Origin: Candidatus Omnitrophota bacterium
GTDB lineage: Bacteria > Hinthialibacterota > Hinthialibacteria > Hinthialibacterales > JAKPRU01
DNA: 64,000 nt
Direction of reading: 5' to 3'
NCBI GenBank assembly: GCA_029570205.1
Contig: JAKQSI010000114.1
Coordinates: 1-64,000 of the forward strand
Shown here: piece by piece, positions 9,017 through 19,376 of the stretch
Numbering within the stretch: position 1 is the first letter of the stretch
Layout of the letters: each line of letters opens with the position of its first letter
Notes under the pieces: model-generated
What the model saw: the letters and a program-made list of their open reading frames with translations, nothing else
Told to the model about the DNA's origin: nothing
Databases searched by the model: none
Program-made: the position numbers and the translations under genes

Positions 9017-12000
9017 ATGGCCACTCAAGGGATGAAGAATCTCGAAGCGCTTTATATCCGAAAAATACTGGACCGAGTCCGAGAAATCCGGGAACGGTTC
9101 ATTTACTCCGTGAGAGTTCCGGTAGAGGATGTTGCCATCGCAGAGACCATGGAGCATCTCTCGATTCGCGAGGCGAAACAACTCAAGTACAGGCGCGTGA
9201 AGGACGGGCACTCCTGGGGCCGGAATTGGGGCACAGCCTGGTTCCGCCTCCGAATCCGCATTCCAAAACAGTTCCGCGGGGAATGCGTGATGCTTCTGTT
9301 TGATCTGGAACGAAGCGAATCGCTGATTTTCCGCCGGAATGTACCTGTCCGGGGGCTGAGCTGGGCGCGCGAGGATTATCTTTTAACGGATTGTGCGCGA
9401 GGCGGCGAAACAATCGAGCTATATGTGGAGGCGGGGGCAAATGCGCGGCTCGGGGAGTTTCGTGTACGCACCATGCGTCAACCTGAAATCGCAATTCTTA
9501 ATCGTGAAGTATGGGAGGCGTACTGGGACCTCTCTGCCCTGGCCGACTTCATCGATCCGAATGTTCATTACAACTGGCTCAAAAAGCCTTATCCGGTTCT
9601 ACCGGATACCGATACCCGACGGGCACGGATTATTTTCGCTCTAAACCAGGCTGTAGATGTATTCGATTACGGCGATCCATCCCGCGAGGCCCTCCGCGAC
9701 CAGGCTCGGAAAGTGCGGGAGATTCTGAAGCCGGTATATGCCTGTCGCGCTCACGACTCCGCACAAGTCTGCGTCGCAATGGGACACGCCCATATTGATG
9801 TCGCCTGGCTCTGGCCGCTCTCCGAAACCGTGCGCAAAACCGGACGGACATTTGCAAATGTGTTGGAGTTAATGGATTGTTATCCAGATTTTACTTTTGT
9901 ACAAAGCCAGCCGCACCTGTATGAATTCGCGCGCGATCGTTACCCGGCTCTGTATCGGCAGGTTCGAGAACGGGTAAAGGAAGGGCGTTGGATTCCGGTC
10001 GGATGCACATGGGTCGAACCGGACTGTAATATCACAGGGGGCGAAAGCCTGGTTCGTCAGATTCTTTTCGGAACGCGTTTTTTCGAGCAGGAATACGGAA
10101 TCCGATCTTCTATCCTGTGGCTGCCGGATGCGTTCGGCTATCCCGCATCTCTCCCGCAGATTATGAAACGGAGCGGGATCGATTATTTTTTTACCACGAA
10201 GATATCCATCAACCAATTTACCCGCTTTCCATATCACTCGTTTTATTGGGAAGGGATCGACGGGAGTCGGGTACTGGCGCATCTTTTACCCAACGAAGAA
10301 TACAGTTCCGAAATGGAACCGTGGTTGATCCGCATGGGGGAAAACGACTACGCTGAAAAGGATCGCTCTCCTATTCAGATGCTCCTTTATGGCCGGGGAG
10401 ATGGAGGGGGAGGTCCCTCCCGGGATCACCTGGAACGGCTTAACCGTTACCGGGAGTTTGAAGGCTTGCCAAGGATCGAATCCGGGTCGCCTGAGGACTT
10501 TTTTGTCCGCCTGGAACGCGAGTCCGAGGATCTTCCCAAATGGGTCGGCGAACTCTATCTCGAGCTACATCGGGGCACATATACCACGCAAGCACATACA
10601 AAGAAATGTAATCGTCAGGCGGAATTTCAGCTTCGGGAGGCGGAAATCCTCTCGTCAATCAATATGCTGTGTGGGGGTAGATATGAACAGAAGCGAATAA
10701 ACGATGCGTGGAAACTGGTCCTCTTGAATCAATTCCATGACATTATCCCCGGCAGTTCGATTGACGAGGTCTATGTCGAATCGGACCGGCAATATGCAAC
10801 AGTCCTCAAGGAGGCGGCGGAAATATCCGGGGCCTCTTTCAGTGAAATTGCGAAAAGAATCGACACACGTGGAAATGGCTATGCGGTATTGGCCTTCAAT
10901 TCTCTATCCTGGGATCGCAAGGATATCGTAGCGGTTTCGGCGGAGGGTTTGGAGAGAAAAATCCCGTATATTGCCGTTGACTCGGATGGGGAGGAAATGC
11001 CGGTACAGATCGGCGCCGACGGTGTTGCGCGGTTTATCGGAAAGGTCCCCTCTCTCGGTCATAGTGTTTTTCATATTCGGAAAGGACAGGACGATTGTCC
11101 TTCCATCCACGCCGACCCACTCTTGATGGAAAATGACTATGTCCGAGTGTTATTTGACCGTCGGGGACGTATTCGGCAAGTGTATGACAAGAAACACGAG
11201 CGGGATGTATTGGCCCCGGACTCCCTGGGGAATCGGTTCATTCTATTTGAGGACAAGATGGCGAGCACCGGGGAGGCATGGGATATCGATATTTTCTACA
11301 ACGACAAACCGCTGGAGAGCGACGGTACATTCGAGACCGTCGAGGTCGTTGAGGGGGGACCCGTTCGTGCAGCCGTTCGGATCTCACGAACGATTAGTAA
11401 ATCGCGAATTTCGCAGGATGTTATCCTTCGCGCAGATTCTCCGCGAATCGACTTCGCAACCACGGTTGACTGGGGTAATGAGAAGGATGTATTATTAAAG
11501 GTAGCCTTTCCGGTGAACGTCCGTTCGGAGAAGGCACGCTACGAGATTCAATTCGGCAGTATCGAGCGGCCGACGCACTGGAATACCCCCTGGGATTTCG
11601 CCCGATTTGAGGTTCCTGCGCAGAAATGGGCGGACCTTTCCGAGGGAGATTACGGGGTTGCGCTGCTGAATGATTGCAAGTACGGATACGACATCCGGGA
11701 CAATGTCATGCGGCTGACATTGCTTCGCGCGCCGAAGGTTCCGGGGAAGACGGCGGATGTGAATAGGAGGCATGTATTTACCTATTCCCTTTTCCCGCAC
11801 GCCGGCGATTTCAGCGCCGGTGTAGTGAGGGAAGCGTATGAACTCAACGTACCGATTCGAACCATGAAGGTCGGCCATTCGGCAGGGGATCTGCGGCCGA
11901 AAATGGGATGGATGTCAATTAGCGGCCCGAATGTTATCATCGACACAATCAAGAAGGCAGAGGACGATTCCGGGATTATTGTCCGCCTTTACGAAGCGCA

Positions 12001-12175
12001 TGGCCGGCGCGGGCGGCATTCACTCGAAACGTCCTTGCCTGTCAAACGAGCCTTCGAGACCGACCTGATGGAAAATATGATTGGAGAGATGAACTTCAAA
12101 AAAGGCAAAATCGCCCTGGATATCAAGCCCTATGAAATTCGGACGGTGAAGTGGATGGTGACCGACCGGGACTGA
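9017..12175 (+). CDS. GH38 alpha-mannosidase
   Basis: The 1052-residue enzyme is a family GH38 alpha-mannosidase, a zinc-dependent retaining hydrolase. The catalytic domain starts with GHAHIDVAWLW, where His259/Asp261 lie in the zinc-binding motif. WLPDAFGYPASLPQI contains the expected nucleophile Asp371, and LVLLNQFHDIIPGSSIDEVY is the family's late catalytic-domain segment with a zinc-binding His. The N-terminal 240 residues form the usual beta-sandwich extension, and the C-terminal 400 are the beta-rich mannosidase domains. No signal peptide is visible, so it probably acts in the cytoplasm on imported oligosaccharides. AAGGGAG upstream of the ATG at 9017 supports this start over the in-frame codon at 8909. 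Confidence 0.93.
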   Translation: MATQGMKNLEALYIRKILDRVREIRERFIYSVRVPVEDVAIAETMEHLSIREAKQLKYRRVKDGHSWGRNWGTAWFRLRIRIPKQFRGECVMLLFDLERSESLIFRRNVPVRGLSWAREDYLLTDCARGGETIELYVEAGANARLGEFRVRTMRQPEIAILNREVWEAYWDLSALADFIDPNVHYNWLKKPYPVLPDTDTRRARIIFALNQAVDVFDYGDPSREALRDQARKVREILKPVYACRAHDSAQVCVAMGHAHIDVAWLWPLSETVRKTGRTFANVLELMDCYPDFTFVQSQPHLYEFARDRYPALYRQVRERVKEGRWIPVGCTWVEPDCNITGGESLVRQILFGTRFFEQEYGIRSSILWLPDAFGYPASLPQIMKRSGIDYFFTTKISINQFTRFPYHSFYWEGIDGSRVLAHLLPNEEYSSEMEPWLIRMGENDYAEKDRSPIQMLLYGRGDGGGGPSRDHLERLNRYREFEGLPRIESGSPEDFFVRLERESEDLPKWVGELYLELHRGTYTTQAHTKKCNRQAEFQLREAEILSSINMLCGGRYEQKRINDAWKLVLLNQFHDIIPGSSIDEVYVESDRQYATVLKEAAEISGASFSEIAKRIDTRGNGYAVLAFNSLSWDRKDIVAVSAEGLERKIPYIAVDSDGEEMPVQIGADGVARFIGKVPSLGHSVFHIRKGQDDCPSIHADPLLMENDYVRVLFDRRGRIRQVYDKKHERDVLAPDSLGNRFILFEDKMASTGEAWDIDIFYNDKPLESDGTFETVEVVEGGPVRAAVRISRTISKSRISQDVILRADSPRIDFATTVDWGNEKDVLLKVAFPVNVRSEKARYEIQFGSIERPTHWNTPWDFARFEVPAQKWADLSEGDYGVALLNDCKYGYDIRDNVMRLTLLRAPKVPGKTADVNRRHVFTYSLFPHAGDFSAGVVREAYELNVPIRTMKVGHSAGDLRPKMGWMSISGPNVIIDTIKKAEDDSGIIVRLYEAHGRRGRHSLETSLPVKRAFETDLMENMIGEMNFKKGKIALDIKPYEIRTVKWMVTDRD

Positions 12176-12187
12176 CACAGGTGGAGA

Positions 12188-13526
12188 TTACATGCGTAAC
12201 CACGGGATATAATGAAGCCATAGCATACGTAACGGTCGTGCAAAAGAATAGGCAAAGATAAAAAGCAGGGCATAGGAAACTGCTCCGGTAACAAACCGTT
12301 TTCTCTCCATACGATCATAGAACCACAGCATGGACGATGTAGCCAAAAGCACACACACCGGCAGATACGGTACCCGATAGCGGGAAAACCCGAAAAATAT
12401 ATATGTATTGAGTACATAGTTCAGGAACAGCAGATGAACGATCAGTGTATGCCGGCCGTATTTGAATAAGGTCCATAATCCGAACACCGCCAGGGGCACT
12501 ATCGGCGCCCAATGCAAGAGCTCCAGCCGCCCATAGCACTTAAAACCACACCATATCTTTTTCACCCCCATCACAACAAACCAATGAAAGGGGTCGGAAA
12601 ATATATATTGCCATACATATTTTGTATACGCTTTGGCCAGACCAACAGAATCGCCGGGCGCGACACTGTTGCGGATCTGTGAGACACAGTCGCGAAACTC
12701 CGGCGTGGCATCGTCCCCCAACACAGGGAAGCCTTTCGTAGCCCACGGATTATTACCGTGGAACCAAGTGTAGGCAGAATAAGCCGGATCAGCAAGGGCA
12801 AAGTAACCGTTCCGGATTTTATTTCGGGCCATCCAGGAAACAGTCGGCACAGAAAACACAAGGAGTGCAATAGCACAGCGCGCCCATATCCGCTGTTGCT
12901 CGTTTTTCGCGAAAATGGTGAGGAGGAGGAAATACAAAAAAATGACGGTACCTAACGCCCCCAGAGATGCCTTTACCAAGGCGCCAAGCCCCGCTACTAA
13001 ACCAAGAACAGCTGCGCTACCCCATGTTTGAAACCGATATGCCCGCGTGGCGGCCAATATAAGAAGAATGTGGATCAAAACACTCGGCAATTCATAACCG
13101 GCAGTTATGGTTTGGTAATATAGAAGCGGTGAGCAAGCCAAAAGCGCACTCGAGATTCGCGCCGCTCGAAAATCCGATGTCATCCGCAGGGCTGTATAGT
13201 GCATTGCAATGGTAGAAAAAAAACACCACAGGCAGTGCAATCTTGGTCGCAATAATTGTTTCACCCAAAAGCCACATGCAAATCGCGAAATAGACACTTG
13301 TTAGAGGGGCAACACTCTGACCGAATTTCCCCTCTCGCAGTACCATTGATGCTTCACCCATCCATGACATACCCCCATCGAGCGTATCCCATCCCGTAAA
13401 TCGCCAATAAAACACGGCTGCTATTGTCTGGAATACAAGTAGTGTAACTAAAAAAAGCGGGTCATAATGCAGAAAACGTCCCCAGTATCTTCTTGCGTAG
13501 CTCATTGGCAATGAATTTGCAGACAT
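12188..13526 (-). pseudogene. membrane glycosyltransferase (GT39/ArnT-like), frameshifted
   Basis: Two overlapping frames together give about 445 residues with many transmembrane helices. The first (from 13526) carries GWDTLDGGMSWMGEASMVLR, the acidic loop typical of GT39/PMT-type enzymes that transfer sugars from polyprenyl phosphate. The second carries repeated hydrophobic helices and a C-terminal FGFSRYRVPYLPV segment. Coding switches frame exactly at a run of eight A on the plus strand (13216-13223); with seven the protein reads through as ALPVVFFSTIAMHY. The gene is therefore broken, phase-variable, or affected by a homopolymer sequencing error. GAGGAG seven bases before the ATG at 13526 supports that start rather than 13580. 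Its stop lies 12 bases beyond the GH38 stop, facing it. Confidence 0.65.
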
Positions 13527-13622
13527 TCGAACGCTCCTCGGGTTATAGTAGTCATATTCATTGAACTGATCGTCATGCATTCAAAACAAAGCGATGTTGC
13601 GACCGGCGTATACCTTGTCGGG

Positions 13623-14088
13623 ATGCGATTGTTATGGTATGGAATCGTTAGTCATTTTCCGACGAACATGTCTTATTTCAGATCGGGTTATCCTGCGGAT
13701 CAAGTGCGTCAGGCGCATGTGCAGCGCCGCCGCCAGGAGTTGTTGTAAGCAGCATATTTTATTGCTTTTGTGCAGGATGTCAAGCCATGTTTCTGGACCG
13801 GATTGTTCTCTTCGTTGCATTTCGGAGATGTCAGGGCATGTATCCGTCACGAAGATCTATTAGCGATGCCCTTCTTCGGGTCTCTTGCCCCCTGCTTAGA
13901 GCGTGCAACGGTCGGGGACCCATTTGGCTTATTTCTCCGCTACGAGCCTTTTGGACACCCCCCCCGATGTTCTCGCCCGTCAATACCCGTCCATACAAAC
14001 GCACAGTTCGGATGATCCCATTGAAATAGTCGTGCGGCCCAAATCCGATACGGAGAGATTGATCGACGCTCAGATCGAAACCGTTTGA
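13623..14088 (+). pseudogene. decayed coding remnant, unknown product
   Basis: One plus-strand frame reads sensibly from 13623 (MRLLWYGIVSHFPTN) through SGYPADQVRQAHVQRRRQEL to an in-frame TAA at 13746-13748. It continues in the same frame (HEDLLAMPFFGSLAPCL, FLRYEPFGHP) to a run of eight C (13958-13965). Losing one C would join it to PPDVLARQYPSIQTHSSD and an end at 14088. This looks like a former gene of about 150 residues with one stop and one homopolymer shift. I do not recognise the family. Chance is possible because no ribosome site is clear, and no other gene explains this 600-base gap. Confidence 0.3.
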
Positions 14089-14129
14089 TGAGAATCGATC
14101 GAATTGCGCTGCCTGTGAGCAGATTCTTG

Positions 14130-16202
14130 TTATCTGCTGTTGTCTTGTTTTACCTTGAATACGGTCAGAGACCGGGGCGGCAACGTAAATGAAAGTGTTG
14201 TCCTGGCGCCGGTGATTTGTATCTGCCCGGTATTTTCGGTTGGGTCGCCTTCAAGAGAGTAAACATATCGGCCCGGCACGAACATGTACAATTCCGCACC
14301 CATCTCGCGGGGCTTCTCGCCGAAATGAAGCAGTTGGGCCTCCAGGCAATCCGGTTCTGTTTTCGTTACCAGCGCAGCGATTTCACGCGGCGGTGTCAGC
14401 CATCGAACACGATTCAACGGGAAATACAAAGGGCCGCCGGGATCGCCTGTCACGGTCGAGTACAACAGTTCCGGATTCGGTGTGAAAATGTCCGGGACCT
14501 GCTTCGGAGACAGGAAACCCGCCGAGAAAAGGGACGGAAATCGCAGTACCCGGTCCGTGTATCGTACCTCACTTGTGTATCCGGCGAAGTTCGTTCCGAG
14601 CGCTTTCGCATTCTTCTCAAGTCCCTTGACCAAACAGCCGGTATCTTCATGCAGGCGGAATTGGAGATAGGGGCCGGACGCATCGGCTAATAAATCGTCG
14701 AATTCGGAGTTATTTGTCAGAAACCGGTACTTTGCGAGGACATCTCCCAACGCAATTTTCTCGGCGCACCAGGATTCACGGCCGGGTTCGGGGGATTCCT
14801 CGGATTTCTGTATGAGATATTTTCGTCGGATGTCTGCCATGGAGCGGACCGGCTCCAGGTATTTGGCGTCGTTGGTCATCGCGTAGGTCTGAAGCAGAGT
14901 ATTTATCATCTGCGCCATGGCGCTTGGCCAGCGATACAAGGATGTGTCCCGATTGCTTTCCGGGTCCCACCACGGGCCATCCAGGCCGCCGACCTGCCCG
15001 TCCGGCCAGTGAATCGCGCTGGGGATAATTCCCGCAGGCTTTCCCCTCTCGGCCCGACGGGTGGCATCCGCCCATGTGTCCATCCAGGCGGTGAACAGCG
15101 CCCGGCAATGGAGATCGTTCGTCCGCTGCCAGTATAACAGCGCCGGTTGCATCGCTCGCGGATGATAAACCGTATCGCAGGCCCGTTCGGGATTTGACCG
15201 GATTTTGTCCACGCTGAAATCAATGCTCTTGAATTGGAGAAATCCACGCTGGTTCCTGCCTGCCCACAAAGTTTCCATCAGTTCAACCAGGCGAAGCGCT
15301 TTGTCTCGCCATTCGGGATTGTCCGGCTCCAAGTGCATCATGGGAGTGATTGAATCCGCCGAGTCTTCCGAGGAATGCTCGACATCCGTCAGATGCGCGC
15401 TGTATCCGTCTTTCATGTGTGCCTGGCTGAGAATCGCGCGGGAAAAACGTGCCTGTGCCCGGTTGATCTTGAGGGATTGGAATCCGATCAAAATCGGTGT
15501 CCACCATCGCCACATCTCACAGTCATCGCCCCATCCACCCCCAAACTCCCCGCTTTCCTGCATCCGATTGTCGATCCACCATTCGATGATATCCGCCAGA
15601 CGCTCCAGCCCTTCCCGCTGAAATCTCGCCCAGTCAGGCGCTTCCGGAACCTGATGCGCCAGGGGCGTGCAGAGAATCGGCTCCCCCAGGTACATGCGGA
15701 TGGTCCGGTTCTGCGGAAAGTGCTCTCTGGCCTTCTCAAGCAATGCGACCGCCTTGTCGAAGACGGATCGCCTACGGTGAGGGACAGACCAGATATCGCC
15801 ATACTCCATCCCACACCACAGCAACATGCGCGCATGATACAACCAGGTCAGCGGCGTGAACGGCGAGTCGGGCCGGATCCCGAAATCCCAGGATTCTTCT
15901 TTCAGCACAGTCGGTCCGAAATACTCAAGGCGTGGGCTGTGCAAATATCGGTCGATTTCCTGAATGAGTCTGTCCAAATCAGCGCGGAGTTCGGGGGAAA
16001 GTTGTAGTTCTTTCCGCAGTTGCCTCAGCATCTCAATCTGTTGTTCATCGTTATCCTGATTGCCGATGGCCACGATATTCTGTTGAAGGAATGGGTCAAT
16101 AGCGTTATCCGCAGAAGCCATCGACGGAAACGAGCAAAGGAACAGAAGCGCAAAGATGCGCGCGAAGATTGAGAATACCGAACGGGGGAAAACCCGATTC
16201 AT
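14130..16202 (-). CDS. large exported protein, probable alpha/alpha-toroid enzyme
   Basis: The 690-residue product has a clear signal peptide (IFARIFALLFLCSFPSMASAD). The body is Trp- and helix-rich with repeated motifs such as LTWLYHARMLLWCGMEYGD, FGGGWGDDCEMWRWWTPIL and DGPWWDPESNRDTSLYRWPS. That is the look of (alpha/alpha)6-toroid polysaccharide-active enzymes, and the C-terminal 100 residues look beta-rich. I cannot name the family, and lyase or glycosidase activity is inference. The chosen ATG precedes the signal peptide; the frame is open a further 57 bases upstream. It is divergent from the transglutaminase-fold gene at 16428, which is also exported, so the two may share a control region. 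Confidence 0.6.
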   Translation of the reverse strand: MNRVFPRSVFSIFARIFALLFLCSFPSMASADNAIDPFLQQNIVAIGNQDNDEQQIEMLRQLRKELQLSPELRADLDRLIQEIDRYLHSPRLEYFGPTVLKEESWDFGIRPDSPFTPLTWLYHARMLLWCGMEYGDIWSVPHRRRSVFDKAVALLEKAREHFPQNRTIRMYLGEPILCTPLAHQVPEAPDWARFQREGLERLADIIEWWIDNRMQESGEFGGGWGDDCEMWRWWTPILIGFQSLKINRAQARFSRAILSQAHMKDGYSAHLTDVEHSSEDSADSITPMMHLEPDNPEWRDKALRLVELMETLWAGRNQRGFLQFKSIDFSVDKIRSNPERACDTVYHPRAMQPALLYWQRTNDLHCRALFTAWMDTWADATRRAERGKPAGIIPSAIHWPDGQVGGLDGPWWDPESNRDTSLYRWPSAMAQMINTLLQTYAMTNDAKYLEPVRSMADIRRKYLIQKSEESPEPGRESWCAEKIALGDVLAKYRFLTNNSEFDDLLADASGPYLQFRLHEDTGCLVKGLEKNAKALGTNFAGYTSEVRYTDRVLRFPSLFSAGFLSPKQVPDIFTPNPELLYSTVTGDPGGPLYFPLNRVRWLTPPREIAALVTKTEPDCLEAQLLHFGEKPREMGAELYMFVPGRYVYSLEGDPTENTGQIQITGARTTLSFTLPPRSLTVFKVKQDNSR

Positions 16203-16427
16203 CCGAATCTCTTTTTCTGTCAAAGAACCCGGATTGCTCCACGACCGGCATCGCGACAATCCCTGGATACCCGCAAATAGCCTCCATTTGCCGGGGAAAA
16301 TAACTCAATGTCGTGGGAGGGGAGAAGGGTGGCCCGACTTGAACTTGGCATCCTGGTTCTCTATCCTCATCTTATACTACACTCGCGCGAAATCGAAATT
16401 GCAGAAAAATTCATACCGACGTGAACG

Positions 16428-18527
16428 ATGATGACCGGAAGAATCCCGCTTTTACCGACATTGTTTGTTCTCCTCTGCACGGGACCACTCTATGCCCAGA
16501 ACGTCGAAACTCAATGGGGTGGTCCCGCGGAGATAACGTATGACACCGGATTTGCGGATCGGGTAATGAAGCACCCCCAGGGTGGCATTTCCCTGTTCAA
16601 CATGCAGTTGATCGAGAACGATGCGCCCGGTTCCGGCTTCAGCGAGAAGGGGGTCACGCTGGACACTGTCTGGGGGAAAAACTATGCCCGCAAGATTCTC
16701 ACGGTAGATGACCCGCGCGCTGACAAGGCCTGGCTGGTCGTATATATCTATGATGAAAGCACCAAAACCGACCTGCATTTCGATGTAAACGGATACAAGG
16801 GTGTCATTCACAAGACCAACCGGGAATGTTACCGCTGGGTAGAGTTTCCGGTTTCCTATTTGAAAAAGGGCAAGAATGGGATCGAACTCTCTTGCCCGGA
16901 CGCCGCATCCGAAAAAGAAGGCTGGACGCTGCTCCTGGCACGAGCGGATGAATTCGAGGCGGGCGGCGGTGATCCTACCGGTGTGGGCGAGTGTTCCTAC
17001 AAATCCATCGATGGCGGGAAAACCTGGAAACAAAGCCCGTTCGGTCCCGAAGGAAAAGACCGTGCGGAATACACGGTTCGCCTGAGCCTGGACCGGTATG
17101 TCCCGTGCGGCTACATGGAAACTCCGGTAATCGACCTTTGGCGCGGGGACAGCACAGACTTCATCGCCACACAGCGAAAGATCGAGAAGCTGAATATCCG
17201 TATGGAAAGCGATATCCCGGAAGGAACCGGAATCGTGTATTCGCTGCGGAAAGGACTGGACCCAAGCCCTTATGGAAAGAATTGGGAGCCATATCAGAAG
17301 ATCGGCGAGAATGCGCCGCTGGATTTCACAATCGATGGGGATTCACTGAACCGTCGGTATGTTCAATTCAGGATCGAACTTTCCACCGGCAATCCATTGA
17401 ACAGCCCGATTGTGAAATCTGTACAGATTCGAGCGACTGTGCAGGAGCGGGTCACGATGCCTCCCAATATCCACGTGGTTGAGGTTGACAATCCGCAGAT
17501 CCTGTACCCCACCGTGCAATGGGAATGGGAGAAATGGGATCGGCCGGAATTTGTGGAACTCCGGCAGCGTGAAAATCTCGACGAGGTAATCGGGGATGCC
17601 AGGACGGAATTCGCCGGGCAGGTGCGACTGCTCGATCATGCGACAAAACGATTCGACAACTACAGCCCCATCCCGGAATATCCGGGCTGGGATGCGTTAA
17701 GCATTCTCGACCGCATCAACAAGGCGGGTAACGGCGGCATGTGCATCCAGTTGAATAATCTACTGGCCGGAATGTGTATGGCTTATGGCTGGCAGGCGCG
17801 GCTGGTCAACATTATTTCGCATGAAGTCTGCGAGGTCTGGAATGACGATCTGGCGAAGTGGATATACATCGACGCCAGCTCCGTGAATCATTACATTTAC
17901 GATAAGACAACTGCTGAACCGCTCAGCCTCTTGGAATTGCATCAACGGTTTCTCAAGAAATACTCTCCCGGACGGCCGATCGACTGGATGAATGACCCGC
18001 TGACTGTAGCGAGTATGGACGATGAATTCGATGTTGCGCAAGGCTCACTGACACACCATACGTATCCGTGGAACGGGGTTACGCTTGCGGCGCACATCCG
18101 AATGGTCCCCCGCAACAACTGGTATGAAAAACCGTACCCGCGCCCGCTGAGCCATGGAAAAACCTGGTGGCCCTGGGATGGGTATATCAACTGGTATGAC
18201 GAACAGACCCCGCCGAAAAAACAGTACTCATGGCACACCGACCGCCCGCAGGATATGTGGCCGGAATTGAATCGGGTCCATGTTGATGCTACTGTCGGGT
18301 ACGGCAATGACCGCTTGTTTCTGCGGTTCGAAACTTATACGCCCAATTTCAGCCATTTCGAGGTCAATCCTGACGATACCGAATGGCGGGAAACCGGCGA
18401 ATACTGGGTCTGGATTTTGCAGCCGGGGCGGAACACGCTTCGGGTGCGCGCGGTCAGCCAATTCGGAGTTAAAGGGAAACCGGCCTCCATCGTATTAAAT
18501 CATGGCAATGCCGTGATGGAGAAATGA
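16428..18527 (+). CDS. exported transglutaminase-fold protein with beta domains
   Basis: This 699-residue protein has a signal peptide (LLPTLFVLLCTGPLYAQ). The N-terminal 370 residues look like beta-sandwich domains. Residues about 390-500 form a transglutaminase-like/papain-type domain: GGMCIQLNNLLAGMC with Cys439, SHEVCEVW with His465 and YIDAS with Asp482 give the Cys-His-Asp triad. Family members cross-link, deamidate or hydrolyse peptide bonds. The role here may be remodelling of surface protein or peptidoglycan. The C-terminal region has a VRAVSQFGVKG segment typical of a beta-sandwich. Two adjacent ATGs mark the start, and the ribosome site is weak. A TATACT box lies at 16373-16378 without an obvious -35 partner. 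Confidence 0.72.
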   Translation: MMTGRIPLLPTLFVLLCTGPLYAQNVETQWGGPAEITYDTGFADRVMKHPQGGISLFNMQLIENDAPGSGFSEKGVTLDTVWGKNYARKILTVDDPRADKAWLVVYIYDESTKTDLHFDVNGYKGVIHKTNRECYRWVEFPVSYLKKGKNGIELSCPDAASEKEGWTLLLARADEFEAGGGDPTGVGECSYKSIDGGKTWKQSPFGPEGKDRAEYTVRLSLDRYVPCGYMETPVIDLWRGDSTDFIATQRKIEKLNIRMESDIPEGTGIVYSLRKGLDPSPYGKNWEPYQKIGENAPLDFTIDGDSLNRRYVQFRIELSTGNPLNSPIVKSVQIRATVQERVTMPPNIHVVEVDNPQILYPTVQWEWEKWDRPEFVELRQRENLDEVIGDARTEFAGQVRLLDHATKRFDNYSPIPEYPGWDALSILDRINKAGNGGMCIQLNNLLAGMCMAYGWQARLVNIISHEVCEVWNDDLAKWIYIDASSVNHYIYDKTTAEPLSLLELHQRFLKKYSPGRPIDWMNDPLTVASMDDEFDVAQGSLTHHTYPWNGVTLAAHIRMVPRNNWYEKPYPRPLSHGKTWWPWDGYINWYDEQTPPKKQYSWHTDRPQDMWPELNRVHVDATVGYGNDRLFLRFETYTPNFSHFEVNPDDTEWRETGEYWVWILQPGRNTLRVRAVSQFGVKGKPASIVLNHGNAVMEK

Positions 18528-18532
18528 GATTG

Positions 18533-18566
18533 CCCGTAGGGGCACGTTGCAACGTTCCCCTACGGG
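18533..18566. repeat. 34-bp near-perfect palindrome
   Basis: The 10-base arms CCCGTAGGGG and CCCCTACGGG enclose the palindromic core ACGTTGCAACGT with a single mismatched pair. It lies just after the transglutaminase-fold gene and 18 bases before exonuclease III on the same strand. As RNA it would be one long hairpin, and as DNA a candidate protein-binding site. There is no T-run, so it is not a standard intrinsic terminator. Confidence 0.65.
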
Positions 18567-18584
18567 TCAAGAGATCAATTCACC

Positions 18585-19337
18585 ATGAAACTCATCTCCT
18601 GGAACATCAACGGAATTCGGGCGGTTCTCGCTAAAGGATTCCTCGACTTCGTAAAGACCGCACAGCCGGATGTTCTCTGTTTACAGGAAACCCGCGCAAC
18701 CCCGGATCAAGTCGATCTGTCTCTTCCAGGGTATTTCGCGTACTGGAACCCGGCGGAGAAAAAGGGATATTCCGGTACGGCGGTGTTCACAAAACAGAAG
18801 CCGTTGTCGGTATTCTGTGGGATCAACAAACCGGAACACAATGCCGAAGGGCGTGTGATTACGCTCGAATTCCCCGACTACTATCTGGTAAATGTCTACA
18901 CTCCGAACGCCGGAAGCGAACTGGAACGACTGGAGTACCGTACAAAAGAGTGGGACCCGGCTTTCCTGCGTTTTGTAAAGGAATTGGAAAAAAAGAAGCC
19001 GGTGATTTTCTGTGGAGATCTCAATGTTGCCCACAAGGAAATCGATCTGGCCGATCCGAAAGGCAACGAAGGGAACGCCGGATTTACCCTCGAAGAACGG
19101 GCCGGATTCGACCGCATTATCCAAAGCGGATTCATTGACACGTTTCGAGAGTTCACAAAAGAGGGCGGGCATTATACATGGTGGAGCTACAAGGGCGGAG
19201 CCAGAGCGAAGAACCTCGGATGGCGGATTGACTATTTCTGTATCTCCCCGGCGTTACGCCCGCGACTCATGAACGCCGCCATTCATGCCGACGTGACAGG
19301 CTCCGATCATTGCCCGATTTCTATCGACCTAAAATAG
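18585..19337 (+). CDS. xthA: exodeoxyribonuclease III
   Basis: The 250-residue enzyme belongs to the ExoIII/APE family, which incises DNA at abasic sites and removes nucleotides from 3' ends during base-excision repair in the cytoplasm. The metal and catalytic motifs are intact: [19 protein letters not shown] (metal Glu), [31 protein letters not shown] and SDHCPI (catalytic Asp-His). Length matches the family (about 250-270). It starts directly after the 34-bp palindrome and is followed 40 bases later by the ceramidase-like gene. The symbol exoA is used for some orthologues. Confidence 0.95.
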   Translation: MKLISWNINGIRAVLAKGFLDFVKTAQPDVLCLQETRATPDQVDLSLPGYFAYWNPAEKKGYSGTAVFTKQKPLSVFCGINKPEHNAEGRVITLEFPDYYLVNVYTPNAGSELERLEYRTKEWDPAFLRFVKELEKKKPVIFCGDLNVAHKEIDLADPKGNEGNAGFTLEERAGFDRIIQSGFIDTFREFTKEGGHYTWWSYKGGARAKNLGWRIDYFCISPALRPRLMNAAIHADVTGSDHCPISIDLK

Positions 19338-19376
19338 TCTTACAATCATTATCAAAAGAAGAAAGAAGACAGAGCC

